A DNA stretch of 64,000 nt, taken from NCBI GenBank assembly GCA_002839185.1, contig PGXO01000002.1, positions 1-64,000 on the forward strand, given 5' to 3'. The DNA is from Synergistetes bacterium HGW-Synergistetes-1 (lineage in GTDB: Bacteria; Synergistota; Synergistia; Synergistales; Synergistaceae). Numbering within the stretch: position 1 is the first letter of the stretch; each line of letters begins with the position of its first letter. The notes below the pieces were generated by a model. That model saw only the letters and a program-made list of their open reading frames with translations, did not search any database and had not been told where the DNA came from. Below, one piece after another: positions 9,927 to 18,073 of the stretch. The translations under genes and the position numbers were made by a program.

Positions 9927-10334
9927 ATGAAGAAGATACCAGCCCTTGCGGCGATCATATTTCTCTTTCTTGCCCTGCCTGCTTTTGCAGAGGTCTGCAG
10001 CACCACGACTCCGGCAGAAGAAAAGCAGGAAGAAAAGGGCATCCCCCTTGAGTTTATAAACAGCTCGGGTTCAGAAATAAATGGGATCTTCCTATCTGAA
10101 ACAGGGAGGAATATCTGGTCCGAAAATCTCCTAAAGGATACTTCTCTTAAAAACGGAGAGAATGCGGGCCTTGACATCAAAAGGGAGAGCATCCTCGGAC
10201 TCACGGACATTAAGATAATATACTCCTCCGGCAAAGAGCGGATCTGGAAAAAACTACCGATACTCGAGATATTTGAGATCACAAACAAAAAAAACGGAGA
10301 ACCAGGTTACGAACGCATCAAACCTGGAGCCTGA
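9927..10334 (+). CDS. Small secreted protein of unknown function
   Basis: The 135-residue protein has a clear signal peptide (residues 1-21, cleavage after Pro-Ala-Phe-Ala), a short charged linker (EEKQEEK) and a compact domain starting at IPLEFINSSGSEINGIFLSE. That segment resembles small beta-sandwich proteins that begin with a conserved N-S-S-G/T turn, but I do not recognise the family. The ribosome site AAAAGGAG at 9913-9920 is strong. The gene is monocistronic, followed by a perfect terminator. It is divergent from the alpha-2-macroglobulin operon, with about 140 AT-rich bases between them. Confidence 0.75.
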   Translation: MKKIPALAAIIFLFLALPAFAEVCSTTTPAEEKQEEKGIPLEFINSSGSEINGIFLSETGRNIWSENLLKDTSLKNGENAGLDIKRESILGLTDIKIIYSSGKERIWKKLPILEIFEITNKKNGEPGYERIKPGA

Positions 10335-10341
10335 TAACAAC

Positions 10342-10364
10342 AAAGCCCCGCGGCGCGGGGCTTT
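10342..10364. terminator. Bidirectional intrinsic terminator
   Basis: A perfect inverted repeat AAAGCCCCGC / GCGGGGCTTT with a 3-base loop lies between convergent genes 9927-10334 and 10410-10910. Confidence 0.85.
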
Positions 10365-10409
10365 AACTTTTATCTCCCGAAGATATCCGCTGAATAAATG
10401 ACTCTGTAC

Positions 10410-10910
10410 CTACTCAGCAGAATGAATATCCTCGTAGTACTGTCCCATAAGTTTTTTCCAGTCGACATTGTCATCAAGAAGGTTAGGACATGTGCTGTCG
10501 GGGTAGAACCATTTCCTTCCCAGGCCCATGAGTATCTGCCACCAGTCGTGTACATCGGGTATCAGTATCTCGCCTTCCGGGCCTATCCTTCTCAATTCAC
10601 GGTAGACCAGCGCTACCATCTGGCTTTCGTCCATTGCCGCCGTTGTCTTCGCATAGAATTCGACCGTATAAAAATACGAACAGGCTCCCAGCTGATAAAG
10701 TATCTCTGTCCATTTGGGAGAGATCCTGTTGGTCCTGGCAAGCACCATCTGTTTTTTGCTTCCGGAGCTTTTGTGGTTGACAAGAAAAAGTATCTTCTCC
10801 GGATCTATGTGTCGCAGCTCTTCATATTTCGCTATGAGGGCCTCCGCAATAGGTCTGATCCTGTTGTTGCATATCTCATAATCAAACTCTGAACTGGCTT
10901 TTACTGCCAT
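10410..10910 (-). CDS. Phage-metallopeptidase-like protein with degenerate active site
   Basis: The 166-residue cytosolic protein resembles the putative phage metallopeptidase family (PF18894 type). Its members usually show a YHELRHI zinc helix followed by HDVEDW. Here the matching segments read YRELRRI (residues 103-109) and PDVHDWW (118-124). Glu105 remains but all three expected histidine ligands are replaced (Arg104, Arg108, Pro118). The segment HIDPEKILFLVNH fits the family N-terminal half. No phage genes surround it. It may be a pseudo-enzyme with a binding role. Family membership is from memory and needs a profile search. Confidence 0.65.
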   Translation of the reverse strand: MAVKASSEFDYEICNNRIRPIAEALIAKYEELRHIDPEKILFLVNHKSSGSKKQMVLARTNRISPKWTEILYQLGACSYFYTVEFYAKTTAAMDESQMVALVYRELRRIGPEGEILIPDVHDWWQILMGLGRKWFYPDSTCPNLLDDNVDWKKLMGQYYEDIHSAE

Positions 10911-11219
10911 CTCTATTCCTCCTGTTATTCGGCTGCCTTATGACCGCTCAATTAAACTCGTCAAATTATATCACTGGAAGTCATCGTTTTCGGGAAAATG
11001 ACCCTTATCTGGACTATATTAAGAGTAAAAATGAGCGTTAAAGCGTTGACTAAACTTGACCTTATTTCCTTCTTTAGCTTTTTTACGTCACGAAGATCCC
11101 GTTATACACTCTTTGCTTTTTCCCTCACGATAATCCCCGTTCAACATAACAGGCAGGACGCCCCCTAAAAAATACGGGAGGCGTCCTGCTTTACGTTATA
11201 TATAATTTAAATCTGAGGT
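10911..11219. other. 309-base intergenic region between ftsZ and the metallopeptidase-like gene
   Basis: No supported ORF. It contains the promoter region of the 10410-10910 gene and a hairpin near 11154-11188 behind ftsZ. Confidence 0.6.
11154..11188 (-). terminator. Hairpin downstream of ftsZ
   Basis: CAGGACGCC (11154-11162) pairs with GGCGTCCTG (11180-11188), with a further CCC/GGG inside. The stem is strong but no long T-run follows on the minus strand, so terminator function is probable rather than certain. Confidence 0.55.
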
Positions 11220-12539
11220 TCAGACTATCTGAGGTTTGCCGGAGGTCTTGTTTTTTCTGAGGAACGTAGGTTCGTCCAATTCCTCGGATAATTCCCTGGG
11301 AATCGCTTCTTCAAGCTGTGGTCCCTTTTTTTCTTCAAGCCATGACGGCCCTCTTCTGACTTCGGCCACAGGGGCAGTATCCTTTTCTATCTTTTCTTCT
11401 GCTGCAGTCGAAAGGGGTTCATGCCAGACCGGCCTTTGGATCTCCTGTTTGAAAACAGACCTTTGCGGGCTGACAGGTGATTCCTGATGGAATCCATCGC
11501 GTTCTGAATGGTCGTCTTCAAATCCAGTAGCAACGATCACTATTTCAACGCTTTCTTCCATATCGCTGTCTTCAGCACATCCCCAGACAAAGGTCGCATC
11601 TTCTGAGATGATTTCTTCAATATATGCGGCAGCCTGCTGCACTTCGAAGATTCCAAGACCCTCTCCGCATGTTATGTTCATGAGGACTCCTTTTGCTCCA
11701 TGCATTGAACACTCCATCAGCGGGCTTTCCAATGCCTCCCTGAGTGCATTATCGATCCTGTTTTCACCCTTCGCACAGCCTACGCCCATTACAGCAATGC
11801 CCGCATGCTTCATGACAGCTTTAAGGTCAGCAAAATCAACATTGACCATTCCCGGACGCATAACAAGGTCCGTAACGCCCTGTACCGCCTGCCTCAGGAC
11901 TTCGTCGACCATCGAGAAGGATTCGCTTAAAGGAGTCTCTTTGCGGCATATCTGAAGAAGCCTGTCATTAGGCACCACTATCAGAGCATCTACACACTGT
12001 CGAAGTTTGGCGATGCCTTCTTCCGCGTAGCGCATCCTTCTTGCTCCCTCAAACATAAATGGTTTGGTAACTACCGCAACTGTAAGTATGCCCATTTCCT
12101 TTGCGGTTTGGGCTATTATCGGAAGAGCACCTGTACCTGTACCACCGCCCATACCGGCAGTCAGGTAAACCATGTCTGACCCTCGGAGATACTCGCGTAT
12201 TTCGGAGAGTGATTCTCTTGCCGCCTGTTCTCCTATGTGAGGCAGAGCTCCTGCTCCCAGCCCCTTCGTGACTTTCTCGCCAAGAACGATCTTATTGTGG
12301 CTGAGAGACATGTCCAAGCTTCTTATATCTGTATTTACTGCGAGGATATCAACACCCTCTATTCCTTTTGTGATTATGTGGTTGAGTGCGTTCCCGCCGC
12401 CGCCTCCTACAGCAATGACCTTTATGGATTCTCTGCGTGCAGGTTCAGATCTATTTTGTGTGGAAGGAGTTTTCGCCTTTGATGTCCCTTCGGATTCCTC
12501 GGGATACGGATAGCAAAGCTCTGTTGCCGATATACTCAA
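11220..12539 (-). CDS. ftsZ: Cell division protein FtsZ
   Basis: The 439-residue tubulin-like GTPase forms the division ring. The sequence shows the N-terminal GGGGGNALN nucleotide loop (45-53), the tubulin signature GGGTGTG (131-137) and the T7 catalytic loop NVDFADLK (233-240). A long charged linker leads to the conserved C-terminal peptide LDEPTFLRK that binds FtsA/ZipA-type partners. A 38-residue N-terminal extension precedes the GTPase core. The start is TTG 12539 behind GGGAGTGG, with no ATG before residue 77. No ftsA or ftsQ lies beside it, so the gene is detached from a usual dcw cluster. Confidence 0.97.
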   Translation of the reverse strand: MSISATELCYPYPEESEGTSKAKTPSTQNRSEPARRESIKVIAVGGGGGNALNHIITKGIEGVDILAVNTDIRSLDMSLSHNKIVLGEKVTKGLGAGALPHIGEQAARESLSEIREYLRGSDMVYLTAGMGGGTGTGALPIIAQTAKEMGILTVAVVTKPFMFEGARRMRYAEEGIAKLRQCVDALIVVPNDRLLQICRKETPLSESFSMVDEVLRQAVQGVTDLVMRPGMVNVDFADLKAVMKHAGIAVMGVGCAKGENRIDNALREALESPLMECSMHGAKGVLMNITCGEGLGIFEVQQAAAYIEEIISEDATFVWGCAEDSDMEESVEIVIVATGFEDDHSERDGFHQESPVSPQRSVFKQEIQRPVWHEPLSTAAEEKIEKDTAPVAEVRRGPSWLEEKKGPQLEEAIPRELSEELDEPTFLRKNKTSGKPQIV

Positions 12540-12619
12540 TTGTCCACCACTCCCGTTTGTTGTTGATGTATAATCAGAACATTTCCAACACCATTATACA
12601 ACAGAGGAGAGAGGCACGG

Positions 12620-13753
12620 TTGGATTTAAACGAAGAAAAATGTAAAAGGAAGGATAACATTCCGGGCGACCGCACAGCCTTTATTTTTTTTATGGCAGTT
12701 TTTGCCTTCCTGGCATGGCAGGTCACCCATCCATTAATGATGGCCCTGATATGGGCAGGTATGCTTTCTTTTATCGTTCAGCCTGTCTACCGTTATTTAA
12801 CAAATCTCACAGAAGGGCGTTTCAGGAATATCTCTGCCGCTGCTGCGCTCTGCCTTATTGCTATCCTGTTCATAATACCTCTCATATACATCATAGCTTC
12901 CCTTGGAAACGAGATCTCAAAAATTATCGGAGCTATTACAGATTTTATTTCGATAAACGAGATAAACCAGACAAGAGATTTTGTTTATCTCATTCCCGAA
13001 TGGTTACCGGGCTGGCTTAAAGACTACCTCAAAGATTTTCTTCTGGACTCCGGATCTGTTAGGGGTTTCGTTCAGAAGACAGCACAGTGGGCAGGGGGAA
13101 ATCTTACCAATATTTCAAAATCGCTGATCCAAGGCGCTTCTTCGATCCTGGTAGAGATGATAGTTGTAATGATGGTATCCTTCTTCTTCATCAGGGACGG
13201 GGCAAATATTGTCGAATATGTAAAAAGCGTTACACCGCTTTCAGAGGAAGAGAAGACTATGTTCTTCTCGCGCACAAAAAAACTCCTCAATTCTGTGATC
13301 TTCGGGATACTTCTGACAGTGGCCATTCAGGCAATACTTGGGGGAATCGGATGGTGGTTCGTCGGATTGAGCACCCCTGCGTTCTTCGGAATGCTGATGT
13401 TCTTTTTTGGGATGTTCCCGGCCGGTACCGCCGTTGTGTGGATACCGGGAGGGTTATACCTGATCCTATCCGGAGACCTTAAAGGGGGCATATTGCTTCT
13501 CGCATGGGGTTCTATCGTAGTGGGAACTATCGACAATCTTCTGCGCCCCTTCCTGATAAGCGGAGGCAAGAGCAAAGGAACGGGAGAAGAGATCCCTACA
13601 TTGCTTGTGATACTGGGACTCTTCGGCGGGGTAATAAAGTGGGGTTTTCTGGGTGTTTTTCTTGGACCGCTTATTTTGGTACTTTTCCTCCTGATATTTG
13701 ATCTCTACCGCTCTCACTGCTATGTGAAAAAAAATGAGGATCCTGTTCAATGA
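12620..13753 (+). CDS. AI-2E/PerM family permease
   Basis: The 377-residue polytopic membrane protein has about seven to eight membrane segments and matches the AI-2E transporter (PF01594) family. Members have been linked to autoinducer-2 export, Na+/H+ antiport or unknown transport. TTG 12620 is preferred because AGAGGAGAGAGG (12604-12615) sits just upstream. The in-frame ATG at 12566 lacks a ribosome site, and an earlier one would overlap ftsZ. The last four bases (ATGA) overlap mntP. Substrate unknown. Confidence 0.85.
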   Translation: MDLNEEKCKRKDNIPGDRTAFIFFMAVFAFLAWQVTHPLMMALIWAGMLSFIVQPVYRYLTNLTEGRFRNISAAAALCLIAILFIIPLIYIIASLGNEISKIIGAITDFISINEINQTRDFVYLIPEWLPGWLKDYLKDFLLDSGSVRGFVQKTAQWAGGNLTNISKSLIQGASSILVEMIVVMMVSFFFIRDGANIVEYVKSVTPLSEEEKTMFFSRTKKLLNSVIFGILLTVAIQAILGGIGWWFVGLSTPAFFGMLMFFFGMFPAGTAVVWIPGGLYLILSGDLKGGILLLAWGSIVVGTIDNLLRPFLISGGKSKGTGEEIPTLLVILGLFGGVIKWGFLGVFLGPLILVLFLLIFDLYRSHCYVKKNEDPVQ

Positions 13754-14304
13754 GCTTCGATCTCAGCACTTTGGCAACAGCGGCTTCTATCGCTATGGAC
13801 GCTTTCTCTGTCTCTGTATGCATGGGCATATGCCATGGAGACCTTGACCGGCGCGACGCTCTTACTCTGGGAGGGGCTTTTGGGATCTCGCAGTTTGGGA
13901 TGCCCCTCCTTGGGGCCCTCATAGCTGCCAACATGACAGGCCTTCTGAACAGCTGGGCTCCTTGGATAGGTGCAGCCCTCATAATCTGGGTGGCATTGAG
14001 CATGATAAGGGAGGCCTATCTCGGAAAGGACAAGACCAACTCCTGCATGAACATAACGTTGATGAACGTCCTGATCTTGGCATTTGCCACTTCCCTTGAC
14101 GCGCTGATAGTCGGATTCTCAATAAAAAGCTCCGGGGGATCAGCTCTGCTTCTTGCCTTCTCCGCCGGAGTGATAACTTTTTTACTTTCTTTCTCAGGAG
14201 CGCTGGGAGGGAAAAAACTCGGGGAAAAGATCGGTATCTACGCCGAATATTCGGGCGGAGTCGTGCTAATCCTTGTAGCTCTGAATATACTTATCAAAGC
14301 CTGA
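13750..14304 (+). CDS. mntP: Putative Mn2+ efflux pump MntP (DUF204)
   Basis: The 184-residue protein has six predicted membrane helices in two related halves. Each half has the family's acidic helix: SIAMDAFSVSVCMG near the N-terminus and ATSLDALIVGFS in the middle. In E. coli MntP these aspartates are needed for manganese export. The ATG overlaps the stop of the preceding permease by four bases, so the two are co-translated. No yybP-type riboswitch is seen before the operon. Confidence 0.88.
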   Translation: MSFDLSTLATAASIAMDAFSVSVCMGICHGDLDRRDALTLGGAFGISQFGMPLLGALIAANMTGLLNSWAPWIGAALIIWVALSMIREAYLGKDKTNSCMNITLMNVLILAFATSLDALIVGFSIKSSGGSALLLAFSAGVITFLLSFSGALGGKKLGEKIGIYAEYSGGVVLILVALNILIKA

Positions 14305-14317
14305 AACAAATCTTCCC

Positions 14318-15433
14318 TTAAACCTCTATGAGATCGTGATCTCTGACCCCTATCCCCAGTTTCTCACAGTACTCGAGCGTCGTCTGCCAGTGAGTGTCCG
14401 GATGTATCGTATGAAAATGGTCCTCTTTTTTACACCCTCTCATCTTTTCGTCCAACAGACTTCCCGATATGACCGGTGCTTTAATTACAGCCTCAGCGCA
14501 TGCCTGATCCAGGGCTATCGGATCCTTTGATGCAAAGATACCGACATCGGGGATAACAGGAAGGTCGTTTTCCACGTGACAGTCACAGAACGGAGATACA
14601 TCAACAACAAAGCTTATATGGAAATGGGGCCTTCCGTTCAGCACGGCTTTAGTATATTCTGCCATTTTTCTGCACATAATATCGTTTGATTCGTAATCAG
14701 CCGGACTGATAGCGTCAAAGGGACAGAGTGAAAGGCATCGTCCGCAACCTACGCACTTAATTTTGTCGATGACCGCCTTGCCCTCGACGTTAAAAGTGAT
14801 AGCTTCATGCGCACATCCGCTTATGCACTTCCTGCAGGATCTGCATCTGGACTGTTTTACCTTTAGCTTGCCTGTGCTGTGCATCTCCATCTTGCCGGCT
14901 CGTGATCCTGAGCCCATGCCGATGTTTTTGACCGTTCCTCCGAAACCGCTCTGTTCGTGCCCCTTGAAATGTGTCATTGAGATAAGGATATCCGCGTCCA
15001 TAATTGCTCTTCCTATCTTAGCCTCTTTTACAAATTCTCCGCCCTGCACAGGCACAAGAGATTCGTCAGACCCCTTGAGACCGTCGGCAATAATTACCTG
15101 GCACCCCGTACAAAATGGGTTGTAGCCGTTTTCATATGCGGCATCAAGGTGTTCAAGAGCGTCCTTTCTCCTTCCTACGTACAGAGTGTTGCAGTCTGTC
15201 AGAAAGGGCTTTCCTCCCAGTCCTTTTACGATGTCGGCTATTACCTTGGAATAATTTGGCCTAAGATATGCAAGGTTTCCCGGTTCTCCGAGATGGAGTT
15301 TGATGGCAGCATACTGCTTCTTGAAGTCTATCTCTTCGATCCCGGCTTTCCTTACTAGCCTGTCCAGTTTCTGAAGGATATTCCTCTCCGGTGTAGTCCT
15401 GAGGTTTGTAAAGTAAACCTTTGATCTTTCCAT
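14318..15433 (-). CDS. DUF362 domain protein with two [4Fe-4S] motifs
   Basis: The 371-residue protein has an N-terminal DUF362 region (about 1-190, with AAIKLHLGEPGN and SMTHFKGHEQSGFGG). A bacterial ferredoxin insert follows (CRSCRKCISGC and CVGCGRCLSLCPFDA), then a C-terminal region with DPIALDQACAEAV. DUF362 proteins are common in anaerobes and their reactions are unknown. The ferredoxin part implies electron transfer. ATG 15433 lies 6 bases past the M20 hydrolase stop, so it is the last gene of the 19474-14318 operon. Its link with N-acyl amino acid hydrolysis is unexplained. Confidence 0.87.
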   Translation of the reverse strand: MERSKVYFTNLRTTPERNILQKLDRLVRKAGIEEIDFKKQYAAIKLHLGEPGNLAYLRPNYSKVIADIVKGLGGKPFLTDCNTLYVGRRKDALEHLDAAYENGYNPFCTGCQVIIADGLKGSDESLVPVQGGEFVKEAKIGRAIMDADILISMTHFKGHEQSGFGGTVKNIGMGSGSRAGKMEMHSTGKLKVKQSRCRSCRKCISGCAHEAITFNVEGKAVIDKIKCVGCGRCLSLCPFDAISPADYESNDIMCRKMAEYTKAVLNGRPHFHISFVVDVSPFCDCHVENDLPVIPDVGIFASKDPIALDQACAEAVIKAPVISGSLLDEKMRGCKKEDHFHTIHPDTHWQTTLEYCEKLGIGVRDHDLIEV

Positions 15434-15438
15434 GCCTG

Positions 15439-16632
15439 TCAGTGTTCCTTTCCTTTTTCCATTTCTTTCCTGTAGTCTTCCCACATTCTTTCACGAAGCT
15501 TCTCGTCAAGTAAAACTTCAAGCGCCGATCTTGCTATTATTTTTGCCCCTGTTTTCAGGGCCTCGTGCGCTCTCTCCGTCGTGGTGGCTTCTGCAAATGC
15601 CCTCGTATGGGCTTCGATGTTTTTACCACAAATGTCCATTTCAGGCTGCACGGCAGGACATTTATAAGTTACATCCCCAACATCTGACGATCCCATGAAT
15701 CCCTCTATCCGGGTAACCGGGATGTCAAATTCTGCAAAAAGACCTTCCAAAAGTTCTTCCGCAGTCTCATTTGGAAGCATATCCTTGAAGCTGGCTTCAA
15801 AGTTGCCCCATGTCACCTCGGTCCCTGTTGCGAGTGCTGCTCCCCGGGCACAGTCGTAGACCTTTTCCATTATCTCATCAAGATAGGCTTTTTTGGGCGC
15901 CCTGAAATAAAAACGCCCCTTCGCCCTTTCCGGGACTATATTAGGAGCAGTGCCGCCCTCGTGGTAGATGCCATGCATCCTCACTTCCTGCTTAACGTGC
16001 TGACGAAGCATGTCTATGGCATGAAAGAAGAGCTGCAGTCCATTCAGGGCGTTCACTCCCTCCCAGGGAGCTGCCGCTGCATGCGAAGTTCTTCCTTTAA
16101 ATGTGAATTCCACCGCATCCATTGCCAGCGAGCGATACTTAACTATCGTTTTACCGCAATGGGAGTGTATCATGATAGCGAAATCACAGCCGTCGAAGAC
16201 ACCTTTCTCGGCCATTTCCACTTTAGCTCCGTTTGTTTCCTCTGCAGGGGTCCCAATTACAAGCAATTCTCCGGGGATCTCTTTCATCAGGGGCAGGAGT
16301 CCCAATCCGGCAAGAACAGACATCGCTCCGTGGAGATTGTGACCACAGGCATGTCCTATCTCAGGTAAGGCATCATATTCTACAAGAAGGGCAACCTTTC
16401 CGCCGCTTCCGGGTTTTCCTTTTTTTGCGAAGAATGCTGTCGGAAGACCAATAAATGGATATTCGACATCGAATCCTGCTTTTTTCAAAACATCAACTAT
16501 CTTTTTGCTCGTCTTGAACTCCGCTCCTGAAATTTCGGGCGCAGCAGCAAAGGCATCGCTCATTTCTGCCATTTCCAGCCATTGTTTATTTATCTCCGAG
16601 TAAAGGCGTTGTATAAATTTATTATTATCCAA
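15439..16632 (-). CDS. M20 family metal-dependent amidohydrolase
   Basis: This 397-residue enzyme of the AbgB/amidohydrolase type shows GHACGHNLHG, the PAEETNG acidic site, the dimerisation-lid segment GRTSHAAAAPWEGVNAL and the late GSSDVGDVTY metal ligand block. Such enzymes cleave N-acyl amino acids, aminobenzoyl-glutamate or small peptides in the cytosol. The start is TTG 16632 behind AAAAGGAGGG, well spaced. It lies between a D-aminoacylase and a DUF362 gene, under a YfcC-type transporter. This supports a catabolic deacylation role. The exact substrate is not readable. Confidence 0.9.
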   Translation of the reverse strand: MDNNKFIQRLYSEINKQWLEMAEMSDAFAAAPEISGAEFKTSKKIVDVLKKAGFDVEYPFIGLPTAFFAKKGKPGSGGKVALLVEYDALPEIGHACGHNLHGAMSVLAGLGLLPLMKEIPGELLVIGTPAEETNGAKVEMAEKGVFDGCDFAIMIHSHCGKTIVKYRSLAMDAVEFTFKGRTSHAAAAPWEGVNALNGLQLFFHAIDMLRQHVKQEVRMHGIYHEGGTAPNIVPERAKGRFYFRAPKKAYLDEIMEKVYDCARGAALATGTEVTWGNFEASFKDMLPNETAEELLEGLFAEFDIPVTRIEGFMGSSDVGDVTYKCPAVQPEMDICGKNIEAHTRAFAEATTTERAHEALKTGAKIIARSALEVLLDEKLRERMWEDYRKEMEKGKEH

Positions 16633-16701
16633 TATTATGCCCTCCTTTTAGCAGCAGAAAGCGTACTTGGGCCTCTGCTACAGGTTTTTGCTGGACATTT
16701 T

Positions 16702-18063
16702 TCAGTTTTTTTCTTTTTGAAATAAACTTCTTCTCATTAGCTTTCCTTTTGGTCCACCCAGCACCTCGCTGTCTTTAACAGCTTTCTGCCCTCCGATGAT
16801 CACCCATTTTATTCCTTCCGGAGGAAGCAGTTCGTCAGTAAAGGTAGCTTTGTCGCAAAGCCTTTCTCCGTCAAAGATTACTAGATCCGCATCCAAACCC
16901 TCTTTAATGACCCCTTTATCAAGCCAGTTCATCTCCGCAGGAAGCGATGTACATTTTCGCACTGCCTCCGGCCAGGAGTAACCCATTTTTCTCAGCATCC
17001 TGAGGGCTTTCGGAAAAGTTCCGGCAGCTCTTGGATGGCCACGCCCGCCTTTTAACAAACCATCTGAAGCTATTGCACAGTCGGGATGAGAAAGACAGAG
17101 CTCCACCTCTTCCTGTTTTATTACATGCGCTATGATCAAGCACTCAGGTTCTTCTTGCCTCAAACGTTCAAAAAGGCCCTCCTCGTCAAGCCACCTGCCA
17201 CGGTTTAGACCGCTTGCAACTTCAAGGGATTCTTTTCCTTTGCCCCATCTTTTTTCAAACCCGGGGTCAAAAACAGCTGAACCGAGATCTGTACAGAAAG
17301 CATCATAGGGATAACAGTCGAAAGTGACATCCGCTCCTGACGCTCTCGCTTTATCGATAAGCGTTAGGACCTCTTTAAGCTGTCCGAACCCCGTCATGCT
17401 GCCTGTATGTGATATTTGGAAACGAAGCGGCCATTTTGCGGCAAGGTCCAGTATTTCCTGAGTCGCCCTTATCGAAGCGGGACCATCTTCCCTTATATGT
17501 ACAGGTACCCATATTCTTTTGAAATCGACAGCGACCTCAAAGAGGGCCTCAAGTTCACTGATCGGGGTATTAGGCAGATATTCAAGACCTATTGATAGCC
17601 CGAAAGAGCCATTTTCAAGCTCCTTCCTGAGAAGGTCTTTCATCATTTCGACCTGATGCTGTCCCGCAGGCAAATATCTGTCTGTCGCTCCAGCGGCTTC
17701 ACGCAGTTTTTTGTGTCCTGTAAGGAAACCAAGGTTGACCCAGGGCTCCTTTCGGAAAGGCAGTATTTCAGCACCTAACGGACCTGATCCGCAGTTTCCT
17801 GCTATTGCAGTCGTAACACCCTGTCTCAGGAGCGCTTTTTCTATAATGCCCCCGTCTTCTTTCTCTTCATCATGCATATGAGAGTCGATAAATCCGGGGG
17901 AGACGTATGACCCGGAAGCATCGATCTTATCTTTTGCCTCCATCTCATCAGAGGAAAGACGGGCTATGACTCCCTGTGAGATGCCAATATTAAGTTTTTC
18001 TTCTTTATTGCGTTCAGGGAGGAGTACTACTCCTCCCTGAATCACCAGATCATATACAGGCAT
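16702..18063 (-). CDS. N-acyl-D-amino-acid deacylase family amidohydrolase
   Basis: The 453-residue TIM-barrel amidohydrolase shows family motifs in order: GFIDSHMHDE (metal site), TTAIAGNCG, PVHIRED, QISHTG, IASDG and HPRAAGTFPKAL. D-aminoacylases remove acyl groups from N-acyl-D-amino acids. Close relatives act on dipeptides or D-glutamate derivatives. It starts 10 bases after the transporter gene. The ribosome site is weak, so coupling is likely. The neighbours suggest uptake and deacylation of acylated or D-configured amino acids, for example from cell-wall turnover. Confidence 0.9.
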   Translation of the reverse strand: MPVYDLVIQGGVVLLPERNKEEKLNIGISQGVIARLSSDEMEAKDKIDASGSYVSPGFIDSHMHDEEKEDGGIIEKALLRQGVTTAIAGNCGSGPLGAEILPFRKEPWVNLGFLTGHKKLREAAGATDRYLPAGQHQVEMMKDLLRKELENGSFGLSIGLEYLPNTPISELEALFEVAVDFKRIWVPVHIREDGPASIRATQEILDLAAKWPLRFQISHTGSMTGFGQLKEVLTLIDKARASGADVTFDCYPYDAFCTDLGSAVFDPGFEKRWGKGKESLEVASGLNRGRWLDEEGLFERLRQEEPECLIIAHVIKQEEVELCLSHPDCAIASDGLLKGGRGHPRAAGTFPKALRMLRKMGYSWPEAVRKCTSLPAEMNWLDKGVIKEGLDADLVIFDGERLCDKATFTDELLPPEGIKWVIIGGQKAVKDSEVLGGPKGKLMRRSLFQKEKN

Positions 18064-18073
18064 GTCTGTCTTT

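Noticed and set aside
12437-12619. N-terminal extension of the AI-2E-type permease
   Set aside because: It overlaps ftsZ and lies before the only good ribosome site (12604-12615).
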